64,000 nucleotides of DNA from Chelatococcus asaccharovorans. Its GTDB lineage: Bacteria; Pseudomonadota; Alphaproteobacteria; Rhizobiales; Beijerinckiaceae. This document shows positions 42,129 to 51,118 of the stretch, one piece after another (positions within the stretch are counted from its first letter, which is position 1; every line of letters starts with the position of its first letter). A program made the translations under genes and the position numbers. The stretch lies in NCBI RefSeq assembly GCF_003201475.1, contig NZ_QJJK01000013.1, positions 1 to 64,000 on the forward strand, given 5' to 3'. The notes beneath the pieces were generated by a model that was not told the DNA's origin, ran no database searches, and saw only the letters and a program-made list of their open reading frames with translations.

Positions 42129-44033
42129 ATGACGACTATCGACGATCAGGCATCCTTGCCGGATACCATCCATCCTGCCCTGGCCTCCGCCCTCGCGGCG
42201 CGCGGCTACAGCCAGCTGACGCCGGTCCAGCTGGAGATGGCGACGGGGGGCCACGGCCATGCCGATCTCCTGGTGTCGGCGCAGACCGGATCCGGGAAAA
42301 CCGTGGCCTTCGGCATTGCGATCGCATCGACGTTGCTTGGACAGGCGGACCATTTCGCGCCCGCGGGGCAGCCTCTCGGCCTGATCATCGCGCCGACGCG
42401 CGAACTCGCGATTCAGGTGCAGCGTGAACTCGACTGGCTTTACGGCACGACGCGGATGCGCACCGCCACCTGCGTCGGCGGCATGGATATGCGCATGGAA
42501 CGCCGCGCGCTGGAGCGCGGCGCCCATCTCGTCGTCGGCACGCCGGGGCGCCTGCGCGACCACATCACGAAGGGCGTGCTGGACCTCAGCGCGCTCCGCG
42601 TGGTCGTGCTCGACGAGGCCGACGAAATGCTCGACCTCGGCTTCCGCGACGACCTCGAATTCATCCTGGGCGCAGCGCCGGAGCAGCGCCGGACGCTGCT
42701 GTTCTCGGCGACGGTGCCGCGCGGCATCGCTGAACTGGCCAAGACCTTCCAGAAGGACGCCGTGCGCATCGCGGCGACCGCCGCCACCGAGCAGCACGCC
42801 GACATCGACTACCAATTGGTGCTGGTGCGGCGCGACGAGCGCGAGCATGCCGTCATCAACACGCTGCTCGAATCCGAAAGCGCAAGCGCGCTGGTGTTCT
42901 GCCACACGCGCGAGGCGGTGCGCCATCTGACCGCGCGGCTCGCCAATCGCGGCTTCTCGGTCGTCTCGCTGTCTGGCGAGATGGCGCAATCAGAGCGTTC
43001 CAACGCGCTGCAGTCGATGCGCGACGGGCGCGCCCATGTCTGCGTGGCGACCGACGTCGCGGCGCGCGGCATCGATCTGCCGAACCTCGACCTCGTGATT
43101 CACGCGGATGTGCCGAGCAACCCCGCGACCTTGCTCCACCGCTCCGGCCGGACGGGCCGCGCCGGGCGCAAGGGGGTCTGCGTCCTCATCGTTCCCGAAA
43201 ACCGACGCAGCGCTGCCCTGCGCGTTCTGGCTCTGGCCAGGCTGACCGCCACCCTACGCGCCGCGCCGGGCATTGCCGAGATCGAGGCCCGCTACCACCG
43301 GCAAATCCTCGACGCTGCGCTCTCCGCCGCGCCGCCTGACGAAAGCGAAGCGGCGTTCGTGGCGGAATTGCTCGCGGAGGTGCCCCCGGAACGCATCGCG
43401 GCCGCCTTCCTGCGCCAGCAACGCGCAGCCCGCCCCGTGCCGGAGGACCTCTCTCCGCTGCCGGTCGCCGACATGCAGGCCGGAAAGCCGAGGCGCGACA
43501 GGGGGAGTGAGGACAGGCGCGGCCCGATGCCGGCGCGCGAGCCGCGCGGACCGGACATGGAGGGCGGCGTCTGGTTCACGCTCTCCCTCGGCCGCAGGCA
43601 GCGGGCCGACCCCAAGTGGCTGCTGCCGATGATCTGCCGAGCCGGCGGCGTGACGAAGCGTGACGTCGGCTCGATCAGGATCGACGACCTGGAAACGCGC
43701 TTCGAAATCTCTTCCGAGAAGGCGGCCGGCTTCGCGGAGCAGATCGCGCGTGCGGGCACGATCGAGAAAGGTGTCGTCATCACGCCGGCCGGCGGATCGT
43801 CGTCGGCCAGAGGATCGCGGGACATTGCGCGGCCGGGCCAGCCGAAGTTCGGCAAGGGCGGCAAGGGCGGGATGGGCGGCAAGGGCGGGATGGGCGGCAA
43901 GGGCGATATGGGTGGCAGGGACGGCACAGGCGGAAAAGGCGGAAAGCCGCCAAGGAAGCCGGCGCACCGCGGCAAGGCGGCACCCGCAGATCAGGCCCCT
44001 GCCCGCAAGCACAAGGGCAAGGCAAAGCCTTAG
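42129..44033 (+). CDS. DEAD-box ATP-dependent RNA helicase with DbpA-like RNA-binding domain
   Basis: A 634-residue helicase of the DeaD/CsdA-DbpA group. Motif I AQTGSGKT (51-58), PTRELA, TPGRL, DEAD in VVVLDEADEM, SAT, and the C-terminal motifs ATDVAARGIDLP and HRSGRTGR are all present. A DbpA-type RNA-binding domain occupies about 475-545 (VWFTLSLGRRQRADPKWLLPMICR). The last 65 residues are a Gly/Lys-rich tail with a repeated GGKGGM unit and a basic end. It is expected to remodel rRNA or mRNA, for example in ribosome assembly or cold adaptation. It is a core-type gene in the middle of accessory modules. Confidence 0.93.
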   Translation: MTTIDDQASLPDTIHPALASALAARGYSQLTPVQLEMATGGHGHADLLVSAQTGSGKTVAFGIAIASTLLGQADHFAPAGQPLGLIIAPTRELAIQVQRELDWLYGTTRMRTATCVGGMDMRMERRALERGAHLVVGTPGRLRDHITKGVLDLSALRVVVLDEADEMLDLGFRDDLEFILGAAPEQRRTLLFSATVPRGIAELAKTFQKDAVRIAATAATEQHADIDYQLVLVRRDEREHAVINTLLESESASALVFCHTREAVRHLTARLANRGFSVVSLSGEMAQSERSNALQSMRDGRAHVCVATDVAARGIDLPNLDLVIHADVPSNPATLLHRSGRTGRAGRKGVCVLIVPENRRSAALRVLALARLTATLRAAPGIAEIEARYHRQILDAALSAAPPDESEAAFVAELLAEVPPERIAAAFLRQQRAARPVPEDLSPLPVADMQAGKPRRDRGSEDRRGPMPAREPRGPDMEGGVWFTLSLGRRQRADPKWLLPMICRAGGVTKRDVGSIRIDDLETRFEISSEKAAGFAEQIARAGTIEKGVVITPAGGSSSARGSRDIARPGQPKFGKGGKGGMGGKGGMGGKGDMGGRDGTGGKGGKPPRKPAHRGKAAPADQAPARKHKGKAKP

Positions 44034-44205
44034 GTTCTCTCGACATTCAGCGTTCCCGGCTGCCAGGACCAGGCTCGCAGCGCTTGCCGCGGAGCGTTGA
44101 CGGCCCCGCACGCCGCAGCCATGAACGTCGCAGTGGACTCGAGGCGAAATTCTCGGAAGCGAAGGATTCGGGGCGAAGGACTTTGGGGGGCCGGGAGGGC
44201 GGATC

Positions 44206-45528
44206 ATGGACGCAACAACGGGAATGACCGCGAAAGAACGGCGAACTTTCGCGAAGGTGGCGCGCCGGCTCATCCCCTTCATGATGCTGCTTTATCTGGT
44301 CAGCTTCCTTGACCGGGTGAATGTGGGATTCGCCGCCCTCACCATGAATGCCGATCTCGGCTTTTCCCCGGAGATCTATGGCTGGGGCGCCGGAATCTTC
44401 TTCATCGGCTATTTCCTGTTCGAGGTGCCATCCAATCTGGTGCTGGAAAAGGTGGGCGCGCGGCTGTGGATCTGCCGCATCATGATCACCTGGGGCCTCA
44501 TCTCCGCCGCGACGGCCTTCGCGACCGGCCCCACCTCCTTTTTTATCCTGCGCTTCCTGCTGGGCGCGGCCGAAGCCGGCTTCCTGCCGGGGATGATCCT
44601 TTATCTCGGCTACTGGTTCCCGCTCGCCATGCGGGCGCGTTACATCGCCCTGTTCATGGCGGCGGTGCCCATCGCCAGCGCGGTCGGCTCGCCGCTCTCG
44701 GCGCTGATCATGGAGACCCACGGCCTTTTCGGATTGGCCGGCTGGCAGTGGCTGTTCATCCTGGAGGGGCTGCCCGCTACCCTGCTCGGCCTCGTGGTGC
44801 TGATCCTGCTGCCGAACGGCCCTGCCGATGCGCGCTGGCTGGACGCGGATGAACGGCGGATCATCGCGGCGCGGCTCACCGCCGACCACGCGGGCAGCGG
44901 CAGAACGACCCGTCACAGCCTGTGGCCGGCGCTGGGTGACGCGCGCGTGCTGATGCTCAGTCTCATCTATTTCGGGTTGGTTGTGGGGCTCTACGGCATC
45001 GGCCTGTGGCTGCCGCAGATCATCCACGCCATGGGCTACGAGACCCGCCAGGTCGGGCTCATCCTCATCCTGCCCTATGCGCTCAGCGCGCTCGCCATGC
45101 TCGTCTGGGGCCGCCACAGCGACCACAGCGGCGAGCGGGTGTTGCATGTGGCAGGAGCGGCCTTTCTCGGCGCCGTGGGATTGGTGGCAAGCGTGCACGC
45201 CCCCTCGCATGTCCTCGCCATCGCGGCGGTGACCTGTGCCTCGGTCGGCATCTATGCGGCACTCGGACCGTTCTGGGCGGTGCCCCCGCTTTTCCTGCGC
45301 GGCACGGCGGCCGCGGGAGGCATCGCCCTGATCAACTCCATCGGCAATCTGGGCGGCTTCGTCGGACCCTATACGGTCGGCTTCATCAAGCAGCATACGG
45401 ACCGATTCACGGCCGGCTTCGAGGTGCTGGCGGGCGTCGTCTGCGCTGCGGGCCTGCTGGCCCTGACGCTGCGCGCCATGCTGCGGCGGCGCGGCAACCT
45501 GCCCGCCCCACGTTCGCCAGCGTTATAG
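44206..45528 (+). CDS. MFS transporter, anion:cation symporter (ACS) family
   Basis: A 440-residue transporter with 12 predicted membrane segments. The ACS (phthalate/tartrate/glucarate) signatures are LVSFLDRVNVGFAALTMN (about 32-49), GYFLFEVPSNLVLEKVGAR and FLLGAAEAGFLPGMILYL. Family members import aromatic acids, tartrate, hexuronates and allantoate. ATG 44206 is preceded by GGGAGGG. The gene is 172 bases after the helicase and convergent with the disulfide oxidoreductase. No enzyme gene is adjacent on the same strand, so the substrate is open. Confidence 0.9.
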   Translation: MDATTGMTAKERRTFAKVARRLIPFMMLLYLVSFLDRVNVGFAALTMNADLGFSPEIYGWGAGIFFIGYFLFEVPSNLVLEKVGARLWICRIMITWGLISAATAFATGPTSFFILRFLLGAAEAGFLPGMILYLGYWFPLAMRARYIALFMAAVPIASAVGSPLSALIMETHGLFGLAGWQWLFILEGLPATLLGLVVLILLPNGPADARWLDADERRIIAARLTADHAGSGRTTRHSLWPALGDARVLMLSLIYFGLVVGLYGIGLWLPQIIHAMGYETRQVGLILILPYALSALAMLVWGRHSDHSGERVLHVAGAAFLGAVGLVASVHAPSHVLAIAAVTCASVGIYAALGPFWAVPPLFLRGTAAAGGIALINSIGNLGGFVGPYTVGFIKQHTDRFTAGFEVLAGVVCAAGLLALTLRAMLRRRGNLPAPRSPAL

Positions 45529-45536
45529 GCGATCCC

Positions 45537-46916
45537 TCACGTCGCCGGCTGCATCTCCGCGAGAAGGGTCGGAATCAATTCCGATACCGTCGGGTGAATC
45601 GGCACGGCGCGCTGGAAGACGGTGTAGGGCACGTCCGCATTGACGATGTCGATGAGGCCGTGGATCGCCTCGTCGCCCCCGGTGCCGAGGATTGCGGCGC
45701 CCAGGATGCGCTTGCTCTCGGCGTCGACGATGGCCTTCATGAAGCCGAAGGTCTCACCCTTTTCCACCGCACGTCCGACCCGCGTCATCGGTCGCTTGCC
45801 GATCAGCAGCGGCCGGCCGGTGGCGCGGGCCTGGCCCTCCGTCATGCCCACGCGGCCGAGCGGCGGATCGACATAGAGCGCATAGGCGGGCACGCGCTCG
45901 CTCACTTTCCAATCCTGCCCGTCGAGCAGGTTGGCGGCGACGATCTCGAAATCGTTGTAGGCGGTGTGGGTGAAGGCACCGCGACCGTTGCAGTCGCCCA
46001 GCGCATAGACGCCCGGCACGCTGGTCTCGAGATGGTCGTCGACCGTGATGTAGCCGCGCGGGTCGGTCTTGATCGTCGCCTGTTCCAGGCCAAGATCATC
46101 GGTGTTCGGCTGCCGCCCCACGGCAACCAGGACATGCGAGCCGATGACCTCGGGCGCGCCCTCTGTGCAGTCGACACCCACGGCAACGCCGCGCGCATGG
46201 CTGGCGAAGCGAATGCATTCGGCATCCGTGCGGATATGGACGCCTTCCGCCTCCAGTATCTCGCGGATGGTGGCCGAGACGTCCTCATCCTCCCGGCCGA
46301 CAAGCCGCGGTCCCTTCTCGACCACGGTGACGTCGGCGCCGAAACGCCGGAACATCTGCGCGAATTCGAGACCGATATAGGAGCCGCCGACAATCACCAG
46401 ATGCTCGGGCACGGCTTTCAGCGCGACCATATCGCTGTTGGTGAGATAGGGCACCGCGTCGATGCCCGGCATGTCGGGTATCGCAGCGCGCCCGCCGACA
46501 TTGATGAAGATGCGATCGGCAGTCAGGATCTCGCCGTTGACCTCCACGGCGTGCGGACCGGTGAAGCGCGCATGGCCGCGGAAGACGGAGCAGCCGTCCA
46601 TGCCCGCAAGCCAGCGCGCGATGCCGGCCCGCCCATCCTGGATGATCGTCTCCGCGCGCGCCTGCACCCGCACCATGTCGATGCCGGGTTCGCCTTTCAG
46701 CACCACGCCATAGTCGGCGGCGCGCTGCGCCATGCGCGCGGCATAAGCGCTGGCCACCAGCGTCTTGGTCGGTTTGCAGCCGGTGTTCACGCAGGTGCCG
46801 CCGAAATGCAGCCGCTCGATCACGGCCACCGTCATGCCGGCGGCGGTGAGCCGCCCGGCCATGGACGGGCCAGCCTGGCCGGCGCCGATGATGATGGCGT
46901 CGAACGCGCGCGCCAT
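45537..46916 (-). CDS. FAD-dependent pyridine nucleotide-disulfide oxidoreductase (MerA-like)
   Basis: A 459-residue flavoprotein of the mercuric reductase/lipoamide dehydrogenase family. The FAD motif IIIGAGQAGPSMA is at about 8-20, the redox pair GGTCVNTGCKPTK gives Cys42 and Cys47, the NAD(P) motif VIVGGSYIGLEFA is in the middle, VYALGDCNGRGAFTHTA follows, and the dimer-interface HPTVSE supplies the active His. No N-terminal HMA domain or C-terminal Cys pair is present, so it is not a mercury-specific MerA. ATG 46916 overlaps the DUF4126 stop (ATGA). It may reduce a disulfide or quinone. Confidence 0.9.
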   Translation of the reverse strand: MARAFDAIIIGAGQAGPSMAGRLTAAGMTVAVIERLHFGGTCVNTGCKPTKTLVASAYAARMAQRAADYGVVLKGEPGIDMVRVQARAETIIQDGRAGIARWLAGMDGCSVFRGHARFTGPHAVEVNGEILTADRIFINVGGRAAIPDMPGIDAVPYLTNSDMVALKAVPEHLVIVGGSYIGLEFAQMFRRFGADVTVVEKGPRLVGREDEDVSATIREILEAEGVHIRTDAECIRFASHARGVAVGVDCTEGAPEVIGSHVLVAVGRQPNTDDLGLEQATIKTDPRGYITVDDHLETSVPGVYALGDCNGRGAFTHTAYNDFEIVAANLLDGQDWKVSERVPAYALYVDPPLGRVGMTEGQARATGRPLLIGKRPMTRVGRAVEKGETFGFMKAIVDAESKRILGAAILGTGGDEAIHGLIDIVNADVPYTVFQRAVPIHPTVSELIPTLLAEMQPAT

Positions 46917-47374
46917 CACAGCACCATGACGATGACGAGGGCGCCGATGATCGCAACGGCATCCTCGATGAGGGCGGCCGGCGGGTCCTTGCCAAAGGAG
47001 GCCGCAAGACTGCCGCGGACTGATCGTCCGCCGAGCGTGCCGACCACGGCGCCAACAGCGCCGCAGATGGCACCGATGGCGAGATTGCCACCGGCCACGC
47101 CGAGGCAGGCACCGCACAGGGCGCCGCTGATAATGCGCGTACCGAACTGCACCGGTACGGTGCGGCTGGGGGTGGTGGGCAACTGGTCTGCGACGAGCTC
47201 GAGGAGGGCGAGCACCGTGAAGATCCACGGCGTCCAGGCGTAGCCCATGAAGGCCAGCGGGGTGGTGGAGAGGTTCAGCCAGCCGAGATAGGCGGCCCAG
47301 GCGATCGCGGCCGGGGCGGTCATGGCCCGGAGCCCGGCGATGACGCCGATCAAAAGGGCAAGCAGATACAGCAT
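46916..47374 (-). CDS. DUF4126 family membrane protein
   Basis: A 152-residue integral membrane protein with about four hydrophobic segments, starting MLYLLALLIGVIAGLRAMTAPAA; the GLR-T-PAA beginning is characteristic of DUF4126. The C-terminal part is Gly-rich (GAICGAVGAVVGTLGG). Function is unknown. ATG 47374 has TGGAGA at good spacing; the longer frame to 47506 is not supported. It is translationally coupled to the MerA-like oxidoreductase, a pairing seen elsewhere in proteobacteria to my memory, suggesting a membrane redox or stress role. Confidence 0.82.
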   Translation of the reverse strand: MLYLLALLIGVIAGLRAMTAPAAIAWAAYLGWLNLSTTPLAFMGYAWTPWIFTVLALLELVADQLPTTPSRTVPVQFGTRIISGALCGACLGVAGGNLAIGAICGAVGAVVGTLGGRSVRGSLAASFGKDPPAALIEDAVAIIGALVIVMVL

Positions 47375-47689
47375 GCACGGTCTCCAGACGCTTGAGCCAA
47401 TCCGGCGAGGCTGGAATCGTGTGATCCCCTCCAGGCCGATGACTTGGCTCCTCTCCAGATGACTTGACTCCTCTCCATGGGAGCGAAGCAAGTCCGCTGC
47501 AGACAAGCCAGGATCATGGGGCAGAGGTTCGAAAACGCAATGAAAATGAATTCCCGAAGCTGGAATTGACTGACCCTTCCTCTGACGCCGAAGGATGACC
47601 GCCGGCGCGGGAACCTGTTGCGGCCGGTGATAACAAAGGAGTATCTGACCTCAGACCGCGATCCCGATAACAGCGTTTGAGCAATAGCT

Positions 47690-48742
47690 TTGACCCATTC
47701 CTCCCCATACGAAGGCCTCGCCGTTCCGTTTCCGGTGCCACCCGCCCCGGGGGAAATGATCGAGATCGCACCGGGCGTCTTGTGGCTGCGCCTGCCGCTG
47801 CCCTTTCGCCTGAACCACGTCAATATTTACCTGATCCACGATGGAGACGGGTGGGCGGTCATCGACGCCGGCATTGCAGACGCTGTCTCGCGCCAAGCCT
47901 GGGAAGCCTTGATGGCCGGGCCGCTCGCCGGGCAAAAACTGACCCGGCTCTTCGTCACGCATTTCCATCCCGACCATATCGGTCTGGCCGGCTGGCTGGT
48001 GGAGCGTTTCGACATACCGCTGCTGTGCAGCCAGACGACCTATCTCATGGCGCGCAACATCGCGCTCGATCCGCTTTCGCTCGATGCGCAATTCTACCGC
48101 GACTTCTATCTGCGCCATGGGATGGATCGCGATGTGGTCGATCTGGTCGTGACACAAGGTCATTCCTATCTCAGGATGGTCGAAAGCCTGCCGCCGGCCT
48201 TCCGTCGCCATGTCGCGGGAGATGTCCTGCACATCGGGAGCCGCATGTTCGAGGTGCTCGGCGGCGAAGGTCATGCCCCCGAGCAGCTGATGCTGTACTG
48301 CCGCGACGAGCGTCTCCTGCTGGCGGCCGACCAGGTCATCGCGCGGATCACACCGAATGTCAGCGTGTCCGCGCTCGATCCGGACGGAGATCCATTAGGT
48401 CTCTATATCAGGACGTTGCGCACACTCGGCGCGGATATCCATCCGGAAACGCTCGTGCTGCCGGGCCATGAGCTGCCCTTCGTCGGGCTCGGGACGCGTG
48501 GCGAGCAAATCGTGGACCATCACGCCGAGCGATGCGCGCTCATTGCAGCCGCCTGCGCGATCAAACCCTGTTCGGTGGCCGATCTCGTTCCGGTCCTGTT
48601 CACGCGTCCGCTCGATCCTCACCAGTGGAGCTTCGCGTTCAGCGAGGCCCATGCCCATGTCAATTACATGATCCATCGCGGAGACCTGGCCTGCGTCGTC
48701 GACGCCGGCACGGTCCGGTTTACCTCAACGTCCGTTCGGTAG
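47690..48742 (+). CDS. Metallo-beta-lactamase-fold hydrolase
   Basis: A 350-residue MBL-fold protein. The metal motif THFHPDH gives His91, His93, Asp95 and His96, a further His lies in GEGHAPEQ, Asp in LLAADQ and the last His in VLPGHELPF. All binuclear zinc ligands are present. The C-terminal 90 residues form a helical winged-helix-like domain (VADLVPVLFTRPLDPHQW), as in LACTB2/glyoxalase II-like proteins with a C-terminal HTH. The TTG start at 47690 is chosen because the family usually has about 20 residues before EIAPGVLWLR; the Shine-Dalgarno is weak. Probable thioester or phosphodiester hydrolase. Confidence 0.85.
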   Translation: MTHSSPYEGLAVPFPVPPAPGEMIEIAPGVLWLRLPLPFRLNHVNIYLIHDGDGWAVIDAGIADAVSRQAWEALMAGPLAGQKLTRLFVTHFHPDHIGLAGWLVERFDIPLLCSQTTYLMARNIALDPLSLDAQFYRDFYLRHGMDRDVVDLVVTQGHSYLRMVESLPPAFRRHVAGDVLHIGSRMFEVLGGEGHAPEQLMLYCRDERLLLAADQVIARITPNVSVSALDPDGDPLGLYIRTLRTLGADIHPETLVLPGHELPFVGLGTRGEQIVDHHAERCALIAAACAIKPCSVADLVPVLFTRPLDPHQWSFAFSEAHAHVNYMIHRGDLACVVDAGTVRFTSTSVR

Positions 48743-49100
48743 AGCACATCCTGCATGATGAACATCGTCGGAAGCGCGTCACGGCGATGGAATTGGCTCG
48801 TCCCCGCTTGAGCGAGCGCGTCCGCAACAGACGGACTTGACGCAGGCGCCTGCGCCGCAACGACGTCCTCCAGCACCTGTTGCCCCCGAACGGGCGCCCG
48901 TCTGGCGAGGGCCGCCCGAGCACCATAATCATCCATCACGCCCCCCCGCGCCTTGCCGGAGGCCCGTCTGCAGCGCCCTGCCCGTCGACCCTGTGCGGCG
49001 ACCATCTGGAATGTTAATTTTCATTCATTGACATAATGAATGGTTTTATACATAAAAGCGAGACTCCGATATTCCTATTCAGACCATCCGAGGAGGCTCA
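48743..49100. other. Gene-free region with promoter-like palindromes
   Basis: 358 bases before the cyclophilin-like gene. The first 270 bases are GC-rich and hold nothing recognisable. The last 90 bases are AT-rich: CATTCATT-GACAT-AATGAATG is an inverted repeat at 49022-49042, and AATTTTCATTCA (49016-49027) recurs exactly upstream of the ABC binding protein at 54985-54996. TTGACA (49029-49034) could be a -35 element. This looks like the regulated promoter of the next two genes. Confidence 0.6.
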
Positions 49101-49523
49101 ATGTCGTCATCCGCAATCCTGCAATTCGACGCGCCCAGCGTCGGCCTGTCCTTCCGGGCCAGACTTCTTGCCGAAGAGAACCCCGATGTCGTCGCGCAGG
49201 TGCTGGCCCAGTTGCCCTTGAAGAGCGTGCTCGGCCATGTCGTCGTCTCCGGCGAAGCGATCTGGATGCCGACACGCATCGTCCATCTCGGCCGCAACAA
49301 CATGGTCCAGCGCCATCCCGGCGCGGTCTACCTCTATGCGCCCGGCCAGTCGATCTGCCTGACCTACGGCAAGATCACCGAAAGCGCCAACGTCAACAAA
49401 TTTGCCGAAGTATTCGGCGAGGACCTGCCGAAACTCCATGAGCTCGGCACGCAGGTGTATGAGCAGACCGTGGCCCAGCCGCGTCGCAACATCGTCGAGA
49501 TCAATGTCCGGAGGGCCGCATAA
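49101..49523 (+). CDS. Cyclophilin-like fold protein (DUF3830-like)
   Basis: A 140-residue protein with the beta-rich pattern of the DUF3830/cyclophilin-like group: VGLSFRARLLAEENPDVVAQVLAQLP at the start, GHVVVSGEAIWMP in the middle (residues about 50-62), then GAVYLYAPGQSICLTYG. No peptidyl-prolyl isomerase function is implied. AGGAGG precedes ATG 49101. The final adenine is shared with the next ATG, so the two are tightly coupled. The pair resembles the two halves of cucumopine synthase (cyclophilin-like plus helical bundle), an enzyme that makes an opine from histidine and 2-oxoglutarate. That comparison is from memory and is the main hypothesis for this locus. Confidence 0.65.
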   Translation: MSSSAILQFDAPSVGLSFRARLLAEENPDVVAQVLAQLPLKSVLGHVVVSGEAIWMPTRIVHLGRNNMVQRHPGAVYLYAPGQSICLTYGKITESANVNKFAEVFGEDLPKLHELGTQVYEQTVAQPRRNIVEINVRRAA

Positions 49524-50068
49524 TGTCCGCGATCACGAGGTTCACCGGAGACTGGCGGGAGGCCAAGGCCATCATCGAGAAGGAGATCGACCGCGTCTGG
49601 TTCGATGAGCCCGAGGAGATCCAGAAGATCCGCTGGGGCGTGATCGACAGCGGGGCAGGAAGCGGCGAGCAGTCCTTCTCGGTTCTGGTCCATCTCGAAG
49701 CCTATATGATGCTCGTCGGCGCCGATGTGATGTACCGCTTCCTGAAGATCTCGCAATATGAGGATATGGAGCTCGCGACGCTGAACCGCATGACCCGCGA
49801 ATTCCTGACCGGTACCTTCAACGTATTCGAGTTCATGACCGATCTCGGCCTCACGAATATGCATCAGGTCGGACAGATGTATTCGGACGCACTGGATAGG
49901 CTGACGACAAAGGATGACTATGTCGAGCTGACCGGCGCGATGATGACATACGTTGTCCGCATGCATCGCTGGATCCATTTCATCTTTCCGTGGAACCTCG
50001 GCGTCGCCTTTCCGCACCGCAAACCGGCTGAAATCCAGGCGTTCTCCAAGGTCGTCGCGGCGGCCTGA
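49523..50068 (+). CDS. Helical-bundle protein (cucumopine synthase C-domain-like?), unknown function
   Basis: A 181-residue, almost all-helical protein with no named motif. It begins with an amphipathic helix (WREAKAIIEKEIDRVWFDEPEEIQ), then FSVLVHLEAYMMLVGADVMYRFL, YEDMELATLNRMTREFL and MMTYVVRMHRWIHFIFPW, rich in Met, Tyr, His and Trp that could line a pocket. The ATG overlaps the stop of the cyclophilin-like gene by one base. Its partnership with that gene suggests a heteromeric enzyme; a helical bundle following a cyclophilin-like domain is the architecture I recall for cucumopine synthase. A terminator follows. Confidence 0.55.
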   Translation: MSAITRFTGDWREAKAIIEKEIDRVWFDEPEEIQKIRWGVIDSGAGSGEQSFSVLVHLEAYMMLVGADVMYRFLKISQYEDMELATLNRMTREFLTGTFNVFEFMTDLGLTNMHQVGQMYSDALDRLTTKDDYVELTGAMMTYVVRMHRWIHFIFPWNLGVAFPHRKPAEIQAFSKVVAAA

Positions 50069-50094
50069 GACAACGCGCTGCCCTCACCTTCGCA

Positions 50095-50127
50095 GGCCAG
50101 GGTCCGGCATCGCCGGCTCTGGCCTTT
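50095..50127 (+). terminator. Probable intrinsic terminator
   Basis: GGCCAGGGTCCGGC and GCCGGCTCTGGCC pair almost completely around a three-base loop, followed by TTT. It lies 27 bases after the helical-bundle gene and before rpiR, so the enzyme pair and the regulator are probably separate transcripts. Confidence 0.7.
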
Positions 50128-50194
50128 CCCATGCGCAAAAATTTATGCGCGCACCCGTTGCCTGAATATAATAATACAGACTTGAGATTGGCCA

Positions 50195-51118
50195 GTGCGC
50201 ATCGGGGTGACAGACGTGGCGGCGAGCAAGACAACAGAAGACGGCGCGGCCTTGGGCGCCAACGCCCAGCCGGCGGATCGACAGTCTTTGCGGGCGGAGC
50301 TTGATCGGCGCACGGCCGGCCAAAGGCTGACGCCCGGCCAGCGCCGCATCGCCCAGTGCATGATCGAGAACAGCGCCCAGCTCGGTTTTCTCTCAAGCAT
50401 GGAACTGGCTGAACTGGCCGATGTCAGCCAACCGTCGGTGACGCGCTTCGCTGTTGCGCTCGGCTTCGACGGCTATCTGGAAATGCGGCGTTTCCTGCGC
50501 GCCAATCATTCCGGAGAAGGTACCGCCCCGGAGCCGTGCGAAGCCAACCGCTACCAGACGGCCGTGCTGGCCGAGGCCAGCAATCTGACCGAACTCGCAC
50601 AATCCCTGGCCGACACTGGCCTCATTGAGCGTTTCGGCGAGGCTCTGGCGAAATCAAAGCCGCTCGCCGTGCTCGGCCTGCGCGCTTCGGCGGGCCTTGC
50701 CACCCAGTTCGCCTATTTCGCCGCGAAGGTGCATCCAGATGTCAGGCTGCTCGCCGGCGGCGGATCCTTCGTCGAGGACCAGGTCGAGCAATGCGCCGCG
50801 GCCGGTGGGCGAACCATGCTCGTCTTCATGATGCCGCTCCATCCGCGCGAGACGATCCGCGCGATCGAATGCGCGCGCCACGCCGGCATGCGCATCGCGC
50901 TCGTCACGGACGCGAGCTTCAACAACCACGATGGCCTCGCCGACATCCTGCTCACATCGCGGGTCAGCAACCGCCTGCTGTTCGATTCCTACGCCGGCTC
51001 GGCGATACTCGTCTCCGTACTGCTCGATGCCCTTTGCACCAGCATGAAGGGCGATGCCCAGAAGCGGCTCGACGCGGTCGATCGTTCCTCGAAACGGCGC
51101 AAGGTCTTCATGAGTTGA
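50195..51118 (+). CDS. RpiR/MurR family transcriptional regulator
   Basis: A 307-residue regulator with an N-terminal HTH_6 domain (about 40-110, including FLSSMELAELADVSQPSVTRFAVALGFDGYLEMRRFL) and a SIS phosphosugar-like domain (about 135-275). Classical RpiR proteins sense sugar phosphates; others control amino acid or opine-like catabolism. GTG 50195 is the most likely start. Its promoter contains TGAATATAATAATA (50163-50176), and a close variant, TGAATTTATAATAATA, lies on the minus strand at 54962-54977 upstream of the ABC binding protein. It is convergent with the importer operon. Confidence 0.88.
   Translation: MRIGVTDVAASKTTEDGAALGANAQPADRQSLRAELDRRTAGQRLTPGQRRIAQCMIENSAQLGFLSSMELAELADVSQPSVTRFAVALGFDGYLEMRRFLRANHSGEGTAPEPCEANRYQTAVLAEASNLTELAQSLADTGLIERFGEALAKSKPLAVLGLRASAGLATQFAYFAAKVHPDVRLLAGGGSFVEDQVEQCAAAGGRTMLVFMMPLHPRETIRAIECARHAGMRIALVTDASFNNHDGLADILLTSRVSNRLLFDSYAGSAILVSVLLDALCTSMKGDAQKRLDAVDRSSKRRKVFMS

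Noticed and set aside
43844-43930. CRISPR-like or minisatellite array
   Set aside because: The repeats are in frame inside the helicase tail and have no spacers; no CRISPR array is visible in the window.
45537-46916. Mercury resistance gene merA
   Set aside because: No HMA domain, no C-terminal Cys pair and no merR/merT/merP neighbours.
45006-47243. 745-codon open frame on the plus strand
   Set aside because: It is a shadow of the MFS gene and of the antisense of the MerA-like and DUF4126 genes, whose frames carry all recognisable motifs.
42129-48742. Helicase, MFS, MerA-like and MBL genes as one functional module
   Set aside because: Strands and spacing vary and no shared chemistry is evident; they look like independent genes.
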